A DNA stretch of 12,988 nucleotides from Actinomycetes bacterium (GCA_030152105.1 JASLIH010000395.1:1-12988), one strand, 5' to 3'; shown: positions 1 through 8,075, counted from the first letter of the stretch. A program made the numbers and translations. Notes: a model not told the origin generated them from the letters alone.

Positions 1-943
1 TGAGCAGCAGGTAGGTGCGCATGTTGGCGGCGGCCGAGACCCAGACGTCGTCGGGGTCCTCGGTCCGGGGCGGCTTGTAGTCGAAGTGCCGCGGGCCCTC
101 GTAGCCGCCGTGCTCGAGCAGGTCGACCAGGAAGAAGGCGCTCTGGACGTCGCCGTGGCCGAAGACCAGGTCCTGGTCGTACTTGGGCCCGTGCTGGCCG
201 TTGAGGTCGATGTGGAACAGCTTGCCGTGCCACAGGGCCTGGGCGATCCCGTGGACGAAGTTGAGCCCGGCCATCTGCTCGTGCCCGACCTCGGGGTTGA
301 GCCCGACCATGGCGGCGTGCTCCAGCGAGCCGATGAAGGCCAGGGCGTGCCCGACGGTGGGGAGCAGGATGTCGCCCCGTGGCTCGTTGGGCTTGGGCTC
401 GATCGCGAACCGCAGGCCGTAGTCCCGGTCGAGCACGTACTGGCAGAGGAGGTCGAGGCCCTCCTTGTAGCGGTCGAGGGCGACCCGGACGTCCTTGGCG
501 GCGTCGGTCTCGGCCCCCTCGCGGCCGCCCCAGAAGACGTAGGTCTGGGCGCCCAGCTCGGCGGCAAGGTCGAGGTTGCGCATGACTTTGCGGACCGCGT
601 AGCGGCGCACGTCGCGGTCGTTGGCGGTGAACGCCCCGTCGCGGAACACCGGGTGGGTGAAGGTGTTGGTGGTGGCCATCGGCACCACCAGCCCGGTCTC
701 CTCCAGGGCCTCGCGGAACCGCTTGACGTGCCGCTCCCGCTGGTCGCCGTCGGCGCCGAAGGGGATCAGGTCGTCGTCGTGGAAGGTGATCCCCCAGGCG
801 CCCAGCTCGGCCAGGCGGTGCACGCTCTCCACCGGGTCCAGCGGGGGCCGGGTGGCCTCGCCGAAGGGGTCCCTGGCCGGCCAGCCGACCGTCCACAGGC
901 CGAAGCTGAACTTGTCGTCTCGGGTCGGGCGGGGGTCCTGCAT
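1..943 (-). CDS. xylA: Xylose isomerase (3' end outside window)
   Basis: Interconverts D-xylose and D-xylulose (also glucose/fructose) in the cytoplasm using two divalent metal ions. The 314 visible residues match the short actinobacterial class throughout. Every known active-site residue of the Streptomyces enzyme is present at a +1 offset: H55 and D58 (ring-opening pair), W138, E182, K184, E218, H221, D246, D256, D258 and D288. [22 protein letters not shown] and HIDLNGQ are readable. The ATG (943-941) has AGGAG at 950-954, 6 nt away. The frame is open to the window edge, where the sequence reads ANMRTYLLL; about 70 C-terminal residues should lie outside. It diverges from a ROK regulator, the usual arrangement for xylose control. 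Confidence 0.97.
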   Translation of the reverse strand, partial: MQDPRPTRDDKFSFGLWTVGWPARDPFGEATRPPLDPVESVHRLAELGAWGITFHDDDLIPFGADGDQRERHVKRFREALEETGLVVPMATTNTFTHPVFRDGAFTANDRDVRRYAVRKVMRNLDLAAELGAQTYVFWGGREGAETDAAKDVRVALDRYKEGLDLLCQYVLDRDYGLRFAIEPKPNEPRGDILLPTVGHALAFIGSLEHAAMVGLNPEVGHEQMAGLNFVHGIAQALWHGKLFHIDLNGQHGPKYDQDLVFGHGDVQSAFFLVDLLEHGGYEGPRHFDYKPPRTEDPDDVWVSAAANMRTYLLL

Positions 944-978
944 GGCAAGCTCCTGTCCAGACGCGCCACAGCAGCGAG

Positions 979-1007
979 ATGGTCCCAGCCAGCCACCGCC
1001 CCGTCAA
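979..1007 (-). promoter_or_regulatory. Candidate xylA promoter
   Basis: On the minus strand TTGACG (1007-1002) is followed after 17 nt by GACCAT (984-979), a good -35 and a weak -10. Transcription would start near 972, giving a leader of about 30 nt that contains the AGGAG ribosome site of xylA. The 12-bp palindrome at 1010-1021 lies 2 nt upstream of the -35. On the plus strand a TTGACT at 1062-1067 could be a -35 for the repressor gene, but I see no convincing -10 for it. Confidence 0.45.
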
Positions 1008-1009
1008 GT

Positions 1010-1021
1010 GGTGGTACCACC
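1010..1021. promoter_or_regulatory. 12-bp palindrome, candidate operator
   Basis: GGTGGTACCACC is a perfect 12-bp palindrome in the xylA/ROK divergent intergenic region, next to the candidate xylA -35. A dimeric regulator such as the adjacent ROK protein could bind it. A second, weaker inverted repeat (CTTCG at 1021-1025, CGAAG at 1045-1049) lies beside it. Assignment to the ROK protein is inference from position. Confidence 0.45.
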
Positions 1022-1130
1022 TTCGTCCGCGATCCGAACGATCTCGAAGTCGCAGGATGGCTTGACTGGACGCCAGGTATGCGGTTACTTCGTTCGAGCA
1101 GTGAACTTCTCGCCGCGGGGAGCGTTGGCC

Positions 1131-2372
1131 ATGGCCGGTCCATCGGGTGACCTGCCGCTGCGCCCGCGGGAGATGCGCGACCGGAACCGGGCCCTGGTCC
1201 TCGACGCGGTGGCCCGCCTCGAGCCGGTCACCCGGGCCCAGCTGGCCGCCCGCACCGGGCTGACCAAGTCGTCGGTGTCCAGCATCGTCACCGAGCTGCG
1301 CTCGGCCGGCCTGGTGGTCGAGCAGGGCGCCCAGCGCGGTGGCGACCTGGGCCGGCCGGGCACGGCCCTCACCCTGGCCCGCGACGGCCTGGCCGGGCTG
1401 GGCCTGGAGGTCAACGTCGACTACCTGGCCGCCTGCGTGGTCGACCTGGCCCGGCGGACTCGGGTCCAGTACGTCGAGGTGGGCGACAACCGGGCCCGCG
1501 ACCCGGCGGCCGTGGCCCAGCTGCTGGCCCGCCTCGCCAGGGCCGCGGTGGCCGCGGCCGCGACCCAGGGCCTGACCATCTCGGCCACCTGTGTGGCCGT
1601 GCCCGGCCTGGTCGACCAGGAGACGGGCACGGTGGCCCGCGCCCCCAACCTCGGCTGGAGCGACGTCCCGCTGCGCCGGCTGCTGGCCGGCGGGGTGCCG
1701 GCGGCGCGCACCCCGGTCCTGGTCGAGAACGAGGCCAACCTGGCCGCCCTCGGTGAGCTGTGGTTCGGGGACGGGGCCGCCCTCGGCGACTACGTGCACA
1801 TCTCCGGCGAGATCGGGGTCGGGGCCGGCATCGTCGTCGGCGGCCAGCTGTTCCGGGGCGCCCACGGGCACGCCGGCGAGCTCGGCCACACCACCCTGGA
1901 GCCCGACGGGGCCGCCTGCACCTGCGGGAGCCGGGGCTGCCTCGAGCTGTTCGCCGGCCAGGAGGCGATCCTGCGCCGGGCCGGCCTCGACCCGGCCGTG
2001 TCGACCAGCACCGGGCGGTCCGACGGGCCGGTCAGCACGCTGGTCGAGCACCTCGGCGCCGGCGACCCGCGCGCCCTGGACGCGCTCGAGGTGGCCGGGC
2101 GCAGCCTCGGCACGGCCACCGCCTCGCTGGTCAAGCTGGTCGACCCGGACACGGTGGTGCTGGGCGGGATCTACGCCGTCCTCGCCCCCTGGCTGCGGGC
2201 GTCGTTCCAGCGGGCGCTGCTGTCCGGCATCCCCATGACCAGGGCGGTCCCGCCGCGCATCGCCATCTCGGCCCTGGGCCCGGACGCGGCCGTCCGGGGG
2301 GCCGCCGGGCTGGTCACGGCCAGCCTGCTGGCCCGTCCGGGCGCGCTCTTGCCCGGCTCGGCGCGGGCGTAG
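1131..2372 (+). CDS. ROK-family transcriptional regulator, XylR type
   Basis: Probable sugar-responsive repressor of the divergent xylA. It has 413 residues, normal for ROK repressors. An N-terminal winged helix-turn-helix (about residues 20-65, with TRAQLAARTGLTKSSVSSIV) is followed by an actin-like ROK sugar-binding fold. The ROK zinc site is intact: GELGHTT (H253) and CTCGSRGC (C263, C265, C270) with E272. The kinase-type NDAN segment reads NEAN (200-203), so the catalytic aspartate is replaced, which fits a sensor rather than a sugar kinase. The ATG at 1131 has GGGGAG at 1117-1122, 8 nt away. An in-frame GTG at 1101 lacks a ribosome site. Xylose is inferred as effector from the neighbour; another sugar cannot be excluded. 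Confidence 0.9.
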   Translation: MAGPSGDLPLRPREMRDRNRALVLDAVARLEPVTRAQLAARTGLTKSSVSSIVTELRSAGLVVEQGAQRGGDLGRPGTALTLARDGLAGLGLEVNVDYLAACVVDLARRTRVQYVEVGDNRARDPAAVAQLLARLARAAVAAAATQGLTISATCVAVPGLVDQETGTVARAPNLGWSDVPLRRLLAGGVPAARTPVLVENEANLAALGELWFGDGAALGDYVHISGEIGVGAGIVVGGQLFRGAHGHAGELGHTTLEPDGAACTCGSRGCLELFAGQEAILRRAGLDPAVSTSTGRSDGPVSTLVEHLGAGDPRALDALEVAGRSLGTATASLVKLVDPDTVVLGGIYAVLAPWLRASFQRALLSGIPMTRAVPPRIAISALGPDAAVRGAAGLVTASLLARPGALLPGSARA

Positions 2373-2375
2373 CAT
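2349..2375 (+). promoter_or_regulatory. Candidate leaderless promoter of PhoD-like gene
   Basis: TAGCAT at 2370-2375 fits the actinobacterial -10 pattern TANNNT and overlaps the ROK stop codon (2370-2372). It ends 6 nt before the ATG at 2382, the spacing expected if transcription starts on the A of the start codon. TTGCCC at 2349-2354 is a possible -35 with a short 15-nt spacer. The gene has no recognisable Shine-Dalgarno sequence, which supports leaderless translation. Confidence 0.45.
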
Positions 2376-2381
2376 CAGACC

Positions 2382-4100
2382 ATGCCGAAGCTCGTCCTTG
2401 GTCCGCTGCTGCGCTATGTGGGGGAGACCCAGGCCACCGTCTGGGTGGAGACCGACGCCGCCGCCCGGGTCGAGGTCGAGGTGTCGCCGGCCGATCCGGG
2501 CCGGGAGGCCGCCGGGGGCGGGCACGGCCAGGCGCCGACCTTCCGGGTCCAAGGCCACCACTACGCGCTGGTCCTGATCGGCGGGCTGGAGCCGGACCGG
2601 GTCTACACCTACCGGGTCGAGCTCGACGGCGAGCAGGTCTGGCCGGAGCCGGTGGCCGCCCCGGACGGGCCCGCCTTCCCGGCCAGCACCATCCGCACCC
2701 TGCACGGCGACCACCCGCTGCGGATCGCCTTCGGGTCCTGCCGGGTCGCCGCCCCCCACGAGCCGCCCTGGACGCTGCCCCCGACCGCCGACCGCAAGCG
2801 GGGCAAGGGGGCCGACGCCCTGTACGCCTTCGCCCTGCGGATGCGCGACGCCGATCCCGGCACCTGGCCGGACCTCCTGCTGCTGCTGGGCGACCAGATC
2901 TACGCCGACGACACCTCCGAGCGGGTGCAGGACTTCATCCGCTCGCGACGCGACGTCAGGCGGCCGCCAGGCCTCGAGGTGGCCGACTTCGAGGAGTACA
3001 CGCGGCTGTACTGGGAGACCTGGGGCGACCCGGTCCTGCGCTGGCTGCTGTCGACGGTCCCGACGGCGATGATCTTCGACGACCACGACATCAGCGACGA
3101 CTGGAACACCTCGGCGGCCTGGGTCGAGCACATGCGGGCCACCGACTGGTGGGACGAGCGGATCGTCAGCGGGCTGGCCTCCTACTGGCTGTACCAGCAC
3201 CTGGGCAACCTGTCCCCAGACGACCTGGACGACGACCCGGTCTGGGCCAAGGTGCGCGACGCCGGCGACGCCACCCGGATCCTGCGCGAGTTCGCCTACC
3301 GGGCCGACCGCGAGATCGAGGGGACCCGCTGGAGTTACACGCGTGACTTCGGCCGGACCCGCCTGGTGGTGATGGACTCGCGCTGCGGGCGGGTGCTGGA
3401 CGGCGAGCGCCGGGAGATGGTCGACGACGACGAGTGGGCCTGGATCGAGGAGCAGGCCGGCGGCGACTTCGACCACCTGCTGCTGGCCACCTCCCTGCCG
3501 TTCGCCCTGGCCCCGGCCGTCCACGACCTGGAGGCCTGGAACGAGGCCGTGACCGCCGGGGCCTGGGGCCGCCTGGCGGCCAGGGCCGGGGAGCGGATCC
3601 GCCAGGGCATCGACCTGGAGCACTGGGCCGCCTTCAACGACTCCTTCGACCGGCTGGGGGCGCTCATCGAGGCGGTCGCGGCCGGCCGGCGGGGGAGGGC
3701 GCCCGGGTCGGTGGTGGTGCTGTCCGGCGACGTCCACCACACCTACCTGGCCGAGCTCTCCTTCCCTGGGGCCGTCGGCGGGCACAGCCCGGCCTGGCAG
3801 GCCGTGTGCTCGCCGCTGCGCAACCCCCTGCCCCCCGACCAGCGGGCGGCCCACCGGCGGGCCTTCCGGCGCCCGGCCCAGGCCGTGACCAGGTGGCTGG
3901 CCCGCCGGGCCGGGGTCGAGCCGGAGGAGGTCGCCTGGCGGGTGGTCGAGGGGCCCCGGTTCGAGAACCACCTGGGCGAGCTGGAGCTGGACGGCCGCCG
4001 GGCCACCCTCCGGGTCGAGCAGGCCGTCACCCCCGAGGGCGGCGCCGGCGCCCCCTCCCTCGAGCTCCTCTACGACCACCAGCTGGCGGACGGGAGCTGA
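2382..4100 (+). CDS. PhoD-like metallophosphoesterase (alkaline phosphatase D family)
   Basis: Predicted phosphodiesterase/phosphatase of the PhoD family, 572 residues. Residues 1-105 form a β-rich N-terminal domain typical of the family, followed by the metallophosphoesterase core: FGSCR (117-121), GDQIYADD (170-177), FDDHDISDDWN (232-242) and GDVHHTY (449-455). These supply the Asp, Asn and His metal ligands. Classical PhoD enzymes are Tat-exported, but this one starts MPKLVLGPLL with no twin-arginine motif or signal peptide, so it is probably cytoplasmic. The ATG lies 9 nt after the ROK stop and lacks a ribosome site. Downstream genes follow without gaps, suggesting one operon. The natural substrate is unknown. 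Confidence 0.88.
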   Translation: MPKLVLGPLLRYVGETQATVWVETDAAARVEVEVSPADPGREAAGGGHGQAPTFRVQGHHYALVLIGGLEPDRVYTYRVELDGEQVWPEPVAAPDGPAFPASTIRTLHGDHPLRIAFGSCRVAAPHEPPWTLPPTADRKRGKGADALYAFALRMRDADPGTWPDLLLLLGDQIYADDTSERVQDFIRSRRDVRRPPGLEVADFEEYTRLYWETWGDPVLRWLLSTVPTAMIFDDHDISDDWNTSAAWVEHMRATDWWDERIVSGLASYWLYQHLGNLSPDDLDDDPVWAKVRDAGDATRILREFAYRADREIEGTRWSYTRDFGRTRLVVMDSRCGRVLDGERREMVDDDEWAWIEEQAGGDFDHLLLATSLPFALAPAVHDLEAWNEAVTAGAWGRLAARAGERIRQGIDLEHWAAFNDSFDRLGALIEAVAAGRRGRAPGSVVVLSGDVHHTYLAELSFPGAVGGHSPAWQAVCSPLRNPLPPDQRAAHRRAFRRPAQAVTRWLARRAGVEPEEVAWRVVEGPRFENHLGELELDGRRATLRVEQAVTPEGGAGAPSLELLYDHQLADGS

Positions 4101-4934
4101 GTGGTGGCCGGCGGGAGGCTGGTCGGGCTGGCCCGGTGGCCGGTCAAGTCGCTCGGCGGGGAGGCGCTGGCGGCGGCCCGGCTCGACTGGCGCGGGCTCG
4201 GGGGTGACCGCGCCTACGCCCTGCTCGACCGGCGCGAGGGTCGCGACGGCCGCTGGCTCACCGTCAGGCAGGCGCCGGGGATGCTGGCCTGGTCGGCCGC
4301 CTACCCCGACGCCCTCGACGACCGGCTGGACCCGGCCGACCCGCCGCCGCCGACCCTGCGCGGCCCCGACGGCCGGGTGTGGGGCTGGGACGACCCCGGC
4401 CTGGAGCGGGCCCTGGCCGACGACCTGGGGCTGGCCGTGCGGCGCCACCGCGACCTGGGCGGCCAGCAGGACCTCAGGGCGTCGGTCCTGGTGACCACCG
4501 AGGCCTCCCGGCGGGCGGTGGCCGACGCCCTCGGCCGGCTAGTCGAGCTGCGCCGCTTCCGGACCAACCTGCACCTGGACCTGGACGCGCCCCCGTTCGC
4601 CGAGCAGCGCTGGGAAGGCGGCCGCCTCCAGGTCGGCGAGGTCACCCTCGACCTGCTCAACCCCTGCGCCCGCTGCGTGATCCCGACCCGCGACCCCGAC
4701 GACCTCTCCCGCTGGCCGGAGCTGCTCCGCTGGCTGCACCGCAGGAACGGGGGCTTGTTCGGGGTCAACGCCCGGGTGGTGACGGCCGGCCGGGTCCGGG
4801 CCGGCGACCCGGTCGCCGTGACCGAGCCGCTGCTCCCGGCCGCGCCCAGGCCCGCCACCGACTGGGACGTCGCCCCGCGGGGGGCACTGGGGGGCTCAAG
4901 CCTCGCCCCCCAGTGGGACATGGGTGTCTCGTGA
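4101..4934 (+). CDS. MOSC-domain protein, YcbX-like
   Basis: Molybdenum-cofactor-sulfurase C-terminal (MOSC) domain protein of 277 residues. It has the N-terminal β-barrel (about 5-90, with ARWPVKSLGGE and GDRAYAL) followed by the MOSC domain (about 125-242, with RFRTNLHLD and NPCARCVIPTRD). C189 is the likely conserved cysteine that ligates molybdenum in this superfamily; C192 is a second candidate. Related proteins reduce N-hydroxylated compounds or carry sulfur or Moco, so a redox role is inferred. The GTG at 4101 abuts the previous stop. A GTG at 4104 sits 7 nt from GGGAG (4092-4096) and may be the true start. The last roughly 25 codons are encoded by a GC-rich hairpin and look like an accidental extension. 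Confidence 0.85.
   Translation: MVAGGRLVGLARWPVKSLGGEALAAARLDWRGLGGDRAYALLDRREGRDGRWLTVRQAPGMLAWSAAYPDALDDRLDPADPPPPTLRGPDGRVWGWDDPGLERALADDLGLAVRRHRDLGGQQDLRASVLVTTEASRRAVADALGRLVELRRFRTNLHLDLDAPPFAEQRWEGGRLQVGEVTLDLLNPCARCVIPTRDPDDLSRWPELLRWLHRRNGGLFGVNARVVTAGRVRAGDPVAVTEPLLPAAPRPATDWDVAPRGALGGSSLAPQWDMGVS
4885..4915. repeat. Perfect 11-bp inverted repeat at the 3' end of the MOSC gene
   Basis: CACTGGGGGGC (4885-4895) and GCCCCCCAGTG (4905-4915) are exact reverse complements around a 9-nt loop. The palindrome CCCCGCGGGG (4873-4882) sits just upstream. The element lies inside the MOSC reading frame, past the conserved domain, and ends 15 nt before the start of the next gene. No T-run follows, so a classical intrinsic terminator is unlikely. 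It may be a REP-like element or an mRNA-processing hairpin. Confidence 0.8.
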
Positions 4935-5695
4935 GCCGGGTGCTGAAGGTGGCCACCTGGAACATCTTCGGCGGACGGGTCTGGGACGGGAGCCGGGTCG
5001 ACCTCGACCTGACCCTGGCCATGCTCCGCCGCCTTGACGCCGACCTGGTGGCCGTCCAGGAGGTCGACCGCGACCAGGGCCGCAGCCACCAGGCCGACCA
5101 GGCCCGCCTGCTCGGCGAGGCCCTCGGCATGGAGTGGCGCTACGCCCCGGCCCTGCTCGGCACCCCGGGCAGCTCCGAGGGCTGGTGGGTCCCGGTGCCG
5201 GGCGACCCCGACCCCGGCGGCACCGCCTACGGGATCGCGCTGCTCTCGCGCCTGCCCCTTGACCAGGTCGAGACCGTCGCGCTCCCCCAGAGCGGCCGCG
5301 ACGAGCCCAGGGTCGGGCTGGTGGCCGGGCTGGCCGACGGCGGCCGGCGCCTGACCGTGGCCGGCACCCACCTGAGCTTCGTCCCCGGCCCCAACGTCGG
5401 CCAGCTCCGGGCCCTCCAGCGCCATCTGGACGAGCGCGGCGGCCCCCGCCTCCTGCTGGGCGACCTCAACCTGTGGTGGCCGGCCGTGCGGCTGCTGTCG
5501 CTGCCCGGCTGGCGGCCGCTGGTCCGCGGGGGGACCTTCCGCAACCGCCCCCCTGGGTCGGCGGCCCCCCTGGTCCAGCTCGACCACGTCCTGGCCGCCG
5601 GCGCGAGCGCCGCCCTGGAGCCCAGGGGCCGGCGGATCGTCAGCGGTCCCGCCTCCGACCACAAAGCGGTGGTGGTCGAGCTGGAGTGGCGCTGA
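4931..5695 (+). CDS. Endonuclease/exonuclease/phosphatase-fold hydrolase
   Basis: Metal-dependent phosphoesterase of the EEP superfamily (relatives of exonuclease III, DNase I and sphingomyelinase), 254 residues. The fold's signature residues are all visible in order: TWNIFGG (N11), QEVDRD (E44), GTHLSF (H147), LLGDLNLWW (D178, N180), QLDHVL (D218, H219) and SDHKAVVVEL (D243, H244). There is no signal peptide. The GTG start overlaps the MOSC stop as GTGA (4931-4934), indicating translational coupling. The stop lies 1 nt before the next GTG. The substrate could be nucleic acid, phospholipid or another phosphodiester and cannot be told from the sequence. Confidence 0.88.
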   Translation: MSRVLKVATWNIFGGRVWDGSRVDLDLTLAMLRRLDADLVAVQEVDRDQGRSHQADQARLLGEALGMEWRYAPALLGTPGSSEGWWVPVPGDPDPGGTAYGIALLSRLPLDQVETVALPQSGRDEPRVGLVAGLADGGRRLTVAGTHLSFVPGPNVGQLRALQRHLDERGGPRLLLGDLNLWWPAVRLLSLPGWRPLVRGGTFRNRPPGSAAPLVQLDHVLAAGASAALEPRGRRIVSGPASDHKAVVVELEWR

Positions 5696-5696
5696 C

Positions 5697-6500
5697 GTGC
5701 CCGCCGAGGCGCCGTCGCTGGTCCCCCTCAGTCGTGGGCAGCTGGCGACGGCCCGCCACCTGCTCCCGCCCGAGCGGCCGGGGCCGATGATCGCCCAGCA
5801 CCTGCTCGGCACCGGCAACGGCAGCTGCCTGGCCGACCGCTGGCCGGCCCCCCGGGCGCTGCTGGTGGAGACCGGCGGCAACTGGACGCTGGCCGGCGAT
5901 CCGGGCGCGCTCGACCCGGCCGCCGTGGCTGGCCGGGTCGCCGGGTTCGTCGAGGCCCCGGCCGCGTTCGAGCCGCTGCTGCGCGCGGCCGTCCGCGAGC
6001 TCCACGAGTGGCCCCGGGTGGTCCTCGTCCTCGAGACCCCGGGCGACCCGCCGCCCGAGCACGGCGGCGCCGCCCAGGTGCGCCGGCTCGGGCCCGGCGA
6101 CGCCGGGTCGCTGGCCGGGCTGGGTGAGGAGACGGACTGGATCGCCAGCACCTGGGGCGGCCCCGAGGGACTGGCCGCCAGCGGCACCGGCTGGGGCGCG
6201 TTCTGTGAGCGGCGGGTGGTCGCCGTGTCCTGCCCCTTCTTCGTGGGGGCGGCCTATGAGGACCTGGGGGTGGCGACCGAGCCCGGCTTCCGTGGGCTCG
6301 GGCTGAGCACGGCCTGCGCCGCCGGCGTCTGCGAGGACGTGCGGCGCCGGGGCCGTGTCCCGAGCTGGACGACCTCGCCCGACAACACGGCCAGCCTGCG
6401 GGTGGCCGCCAAGCTCGGCTTCCGGCTGCAGCGCCGCGACCGGCTGCTGGTCGCCGACGTCCCGGTCCCCGAGCCGGCCGGGCCGCCCCCTCAGCCCTGA
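5697..6500 (+). CDS. GNAT-family N-acetyltransferase
   Basis: Acetyl-CoA-dependent acyltransferase of 267 residues with a variable N-terminal half and a C-terminal GNAT domain. Motif A is GVATEPGFRGLGLS (191-204), whose RGLGLS makes the pyrophosphate-binding loop. The sequence PDNTASLRVAAKLGF (228-242) is the typical motif B region. The arrangement resembles the GNAT_acetyltran (zwittermicin-resistance ZmaR-like) group, but I am unsure of that subfamily. The GTG begins 1 nt after the upstream stop, so it is the last gene of the PhoD-MOSC-EEP run. Its 3' end overlaps the convergent SCP2 gene by 10 nt. The acceptor substrate is unknown. Confidence 0.85.
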   Translation: MPAEAPSLVPLSRGQLATARHLLPPERPGPMIAQHLLGTGNGSCLADRWPAPRALLVETGGNWTLAGDPGALDPAAVAGRVAGFVEAPAAFEPLLRAAVRELHEWPRVVLVLETPGDPPPEHGGAAQVRRLGPGDAGSLAGLGEETDWIASTWGGPEGLAASGTGWGAFCERRVVAVSCPFFVGAAYEDLGVATEPGFRGLGLSTACAAGVCEDVRRRGRVPSWTTSPDNTASLRVAAKLGFRLQRRDRLLVADVPVPEPAGPPPQP

Positions 6501-6928
6501 GGCCGGTCGAACCAGGACTGGTAGGTCTGGGCGAAGAACAGGTCGCCCGAGACCTTGAGCTTGCCGGTCATGAACAGCTGCATGCCGTTGGCCCCGCCGG
6601 TGATCAGGCGCAGGAAGTCGCCAAGGCCCATGCGGATGGTGACCCGCGGGCTCTCGGCCCGGCCCCGCTCGATCTCGCAGCGGCCGTCGGCGATGCGCAT
6701 GGCGTACTCGTGGGTGCCGTCGGGGGCGCTGAGCTCGTACTCGACGACCGCCTGCTGGCCGGCCGCCTTCTCCGGGTTGAACGAGTCCGACATGCCGGCG
6801 AAGACCTTGTCGAGGACGCCGTCGACGCCACCTTCCTGCTGCTGGATGGCGCTGACGAGCTCGTCGTTCGACTTCTCCTCGACGGCGGTCTTCAGCGACG
6901 AGAAGTCCGAGGCGTCGATCTGGCTCAT
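6491..6928 (-). CDS. SCP2 sterol-carrier-domain protein
   Basis: Small (145-residue) soluble protein. After a helical N-terminus (1-35), residues 38-142 form an SCP2 domain: VFAGMSDSFNPEKA, then β-strands with VEYELSAPDGTHEYAMRI, RVTIRMGLGDFLRLITG, and the end NGMQLFMTGKLKVSGDLFFA. Such domains bind lipids or acyl-CoA in a hydrophobic tunnel. The actual ligand here is unknown. The ATG has a perfect AAGGAGG (6944-6938) 9 nt upstream, implying strong translation. The 3' end overlaps the GNAT gene tail to tail. Confidence 0.9.
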   Translation of the reverse strand: MSQIDASDFSSLKTAVEEKSNDELVSAIQQQEGGVDGVLDKVFAGMSDSFNPEKAAGQQAVVEYELSAPDGTHEYAMRIADGRCEIERGRAESPRVTIRMGLGDFLRLITGGANGMQLFMTGKLKVSGDLFFAQTYQSWFDRPQG

Positions 6929-6953
6929 ACGGCGGGGCCTCCTTGCTCGGCGG

Positions 6954-6975
6954 CGGCCGTCAGCCTCGACGGCCG
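6954..6975. promoter_or_regulatory. 8-bp hairpin in the SCP2 leader
   Basis: CGGCCGTC (6954-6961) and GACGGCCG (6968-6975) pair perfectly around a 6-nt loop, 9 nt upstream of the SCP2 ribosome site on the minus strand. It lies 99 nt past the glpX stop. It could end glpX transcripts, though no U-run follows, or shape the SCP2 leader. A TAGGCT (6991-6986) just upstream fits a -10 element, but its -35 is poor. Confidence 0.4.
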
Positions 6976-7073
6976 TGTGCCCCGAAGCCTACGCGAACGG
7001 ACACGCTGTCCACAGGCTGGCCGCGGCTGGGAGAACGGGACCACGTCCACGTCGCAGACCGTGCCCTCCGTCC

Positions 7074-8075
7074 CTATCCGTAGTCGATCGAGGCGTAGCG
7101 GCTCAGTTTGGAGAGTTGGTGGCGGGCGTCGATCTGGCGGGAGGTCCCGGACTTGGATCGCATCGACAGCGACTGGGTGAGGGCGCCCTGGCGGTCGAAG
7201 CGGACGCCGCGCAGGAGCTCGCCGTCGGTGACGCCGGTGGCGGCGAAGAACACGTTGTCGCCGCGGACCAGGTCGTCGATGTCGAGGACCTGGTCGAGGT
7301 CGTAGCCGGCGTCCAGGGCGGCCTGGCGCTCGTCGTCGTTGCGGGGCCAGAGGCGGCCGAACATGGCCCCGTCCAGGCATTTGAGGGCGCAGGCGGCGAT
7401 CACCGCCTCGGGGGTGCCGCCGATGCCGACCAGCATGTCGACGCCGGTGCCCTCCCGGGCGGCCATGATCGCGCCGGCGACGTCGCCGTCGGTGATCAGC
7501 TTGACCCGGGACCCGGCCTGGCGGATCTGGCCGATCAGGTCCTGGTGGCGGGGCCGGTCCAGGATGCAGACGGTCAGGTCGCCGACCTGGGCGCGCTTGG
7601 CCTTGGCGACCAGGCGCAGGTTGAGGGCCAAGGGGGCCTCGAAGTCGACCGCGTCGGCCGCCTCCGGCCCCACGACCAGCTTCTCCATGTAGACACACGG
7701 CCCGGGGTCGAACATGGTGCCGCGGTCCGACAGGGCGACCACCGAGATGGCGTTGGGCATGCTCTTGGCGGTCAGGGTGGTCCCGTCGACAGGGTCGACG
7801 GCGATGTCGACCTCGGGCAGGGTGCCGTCGCCGATCTCCTCGCCGTTGTAGAGCATGGGGGCGTTGTCCTTCTCGCCCTCGCCGATCACCACCACCCCGG
7901 TCATCGAGACCGAGCCGAGCACGTGACGCATCGCGTCAACGGCCGCCTGGTCGACCGCCTCCTTGTCCCCGAAGCCCATCTTGCGGGCCGCGGCCATGGC
8001 CGCCGCCTCGGTGACCCGGACCAGCTCGAGGGCCAGGTTGCGGTCGGGAGCCTCGCCTTGGACTCGAGCTTCCAT
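7074..8075 (-). CDS. glpX: Class II fructose-1,6-bisphosphatase
   Basis: Hydrolyses fructose-1,6-bisphosphate to fructose-6-phosphate in gluconeogenesis; GlpX-type enzymes are the usual FBPase of actinobacteria. At 333 residues it is the normal length. Conserved blocks: [12 protein letters not shown] (39-50), the metal/phosphate sites [15 protein letters not shown] (65-79) and DPVDGTT (94-100), ITDGD (194-198), and GIGGTPEAV (217-225), which carries the likely catalytic E223. The ATG has GGAGG (8087-8083) 7 nt upstream; an in-frame GTG two codons earlier is too close to that site. It is preceded by a divergent CDF transporter gene and followed by the SCP2 gene 145 nt away. Confidence 0.95.
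   Translation of the reverse strand: MEARVQGEAPDRNLALELVRVTEAAAMAAARKMGFGDKEAVDQAAVDAMRHVLGSVSMTGVVVIGEGEKDNAPMLYNGEEIGDGTLPEVDIAVDPVDGTTLTAKSMPNAISVVALSDRGTMFDPGPCVYMEKLVVGPEAADAVDFEAPLALNLRLVAKAKRAQVGDLTVCILDRPRHQDLIGQIRQAGSRVKLITDGDVAGAIMAAREGTGVDMLVGIGGTPEAVIAACALKCLDGAMFGRLWPRNDDERQAALDAGYDLDQVLDIDDLVRGDNVFFAATGVTDGELLRGVRFDRQGALTQSLSMRSKSGTSRQIDARHQLSKLSRYASIDYG

Noticed and set aside
1062..1090. Promoter for the ROK gene (TTGACT as -35)
   Set aside because: The -35 is good, but no TANNNT-like -10 lies 16-18 nt downstream, so I do not list it as a feature.
1760..3346. 528-codon open frame on the plus strand
   Set aside because: It runs across the ROK and PhoD-like genes in another frame and is Arg/Gly/Pro-rich without motifs.
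4301..6187. Very long open frame (628 codons) on the minus strand
   Set aside because: It lies opposite the MOSC, EEP and GNAT genes, whose motifs are intact. Its product is low-complexity Arg/Ser/Pro/Gly sequence, a usual by-product of high GC.
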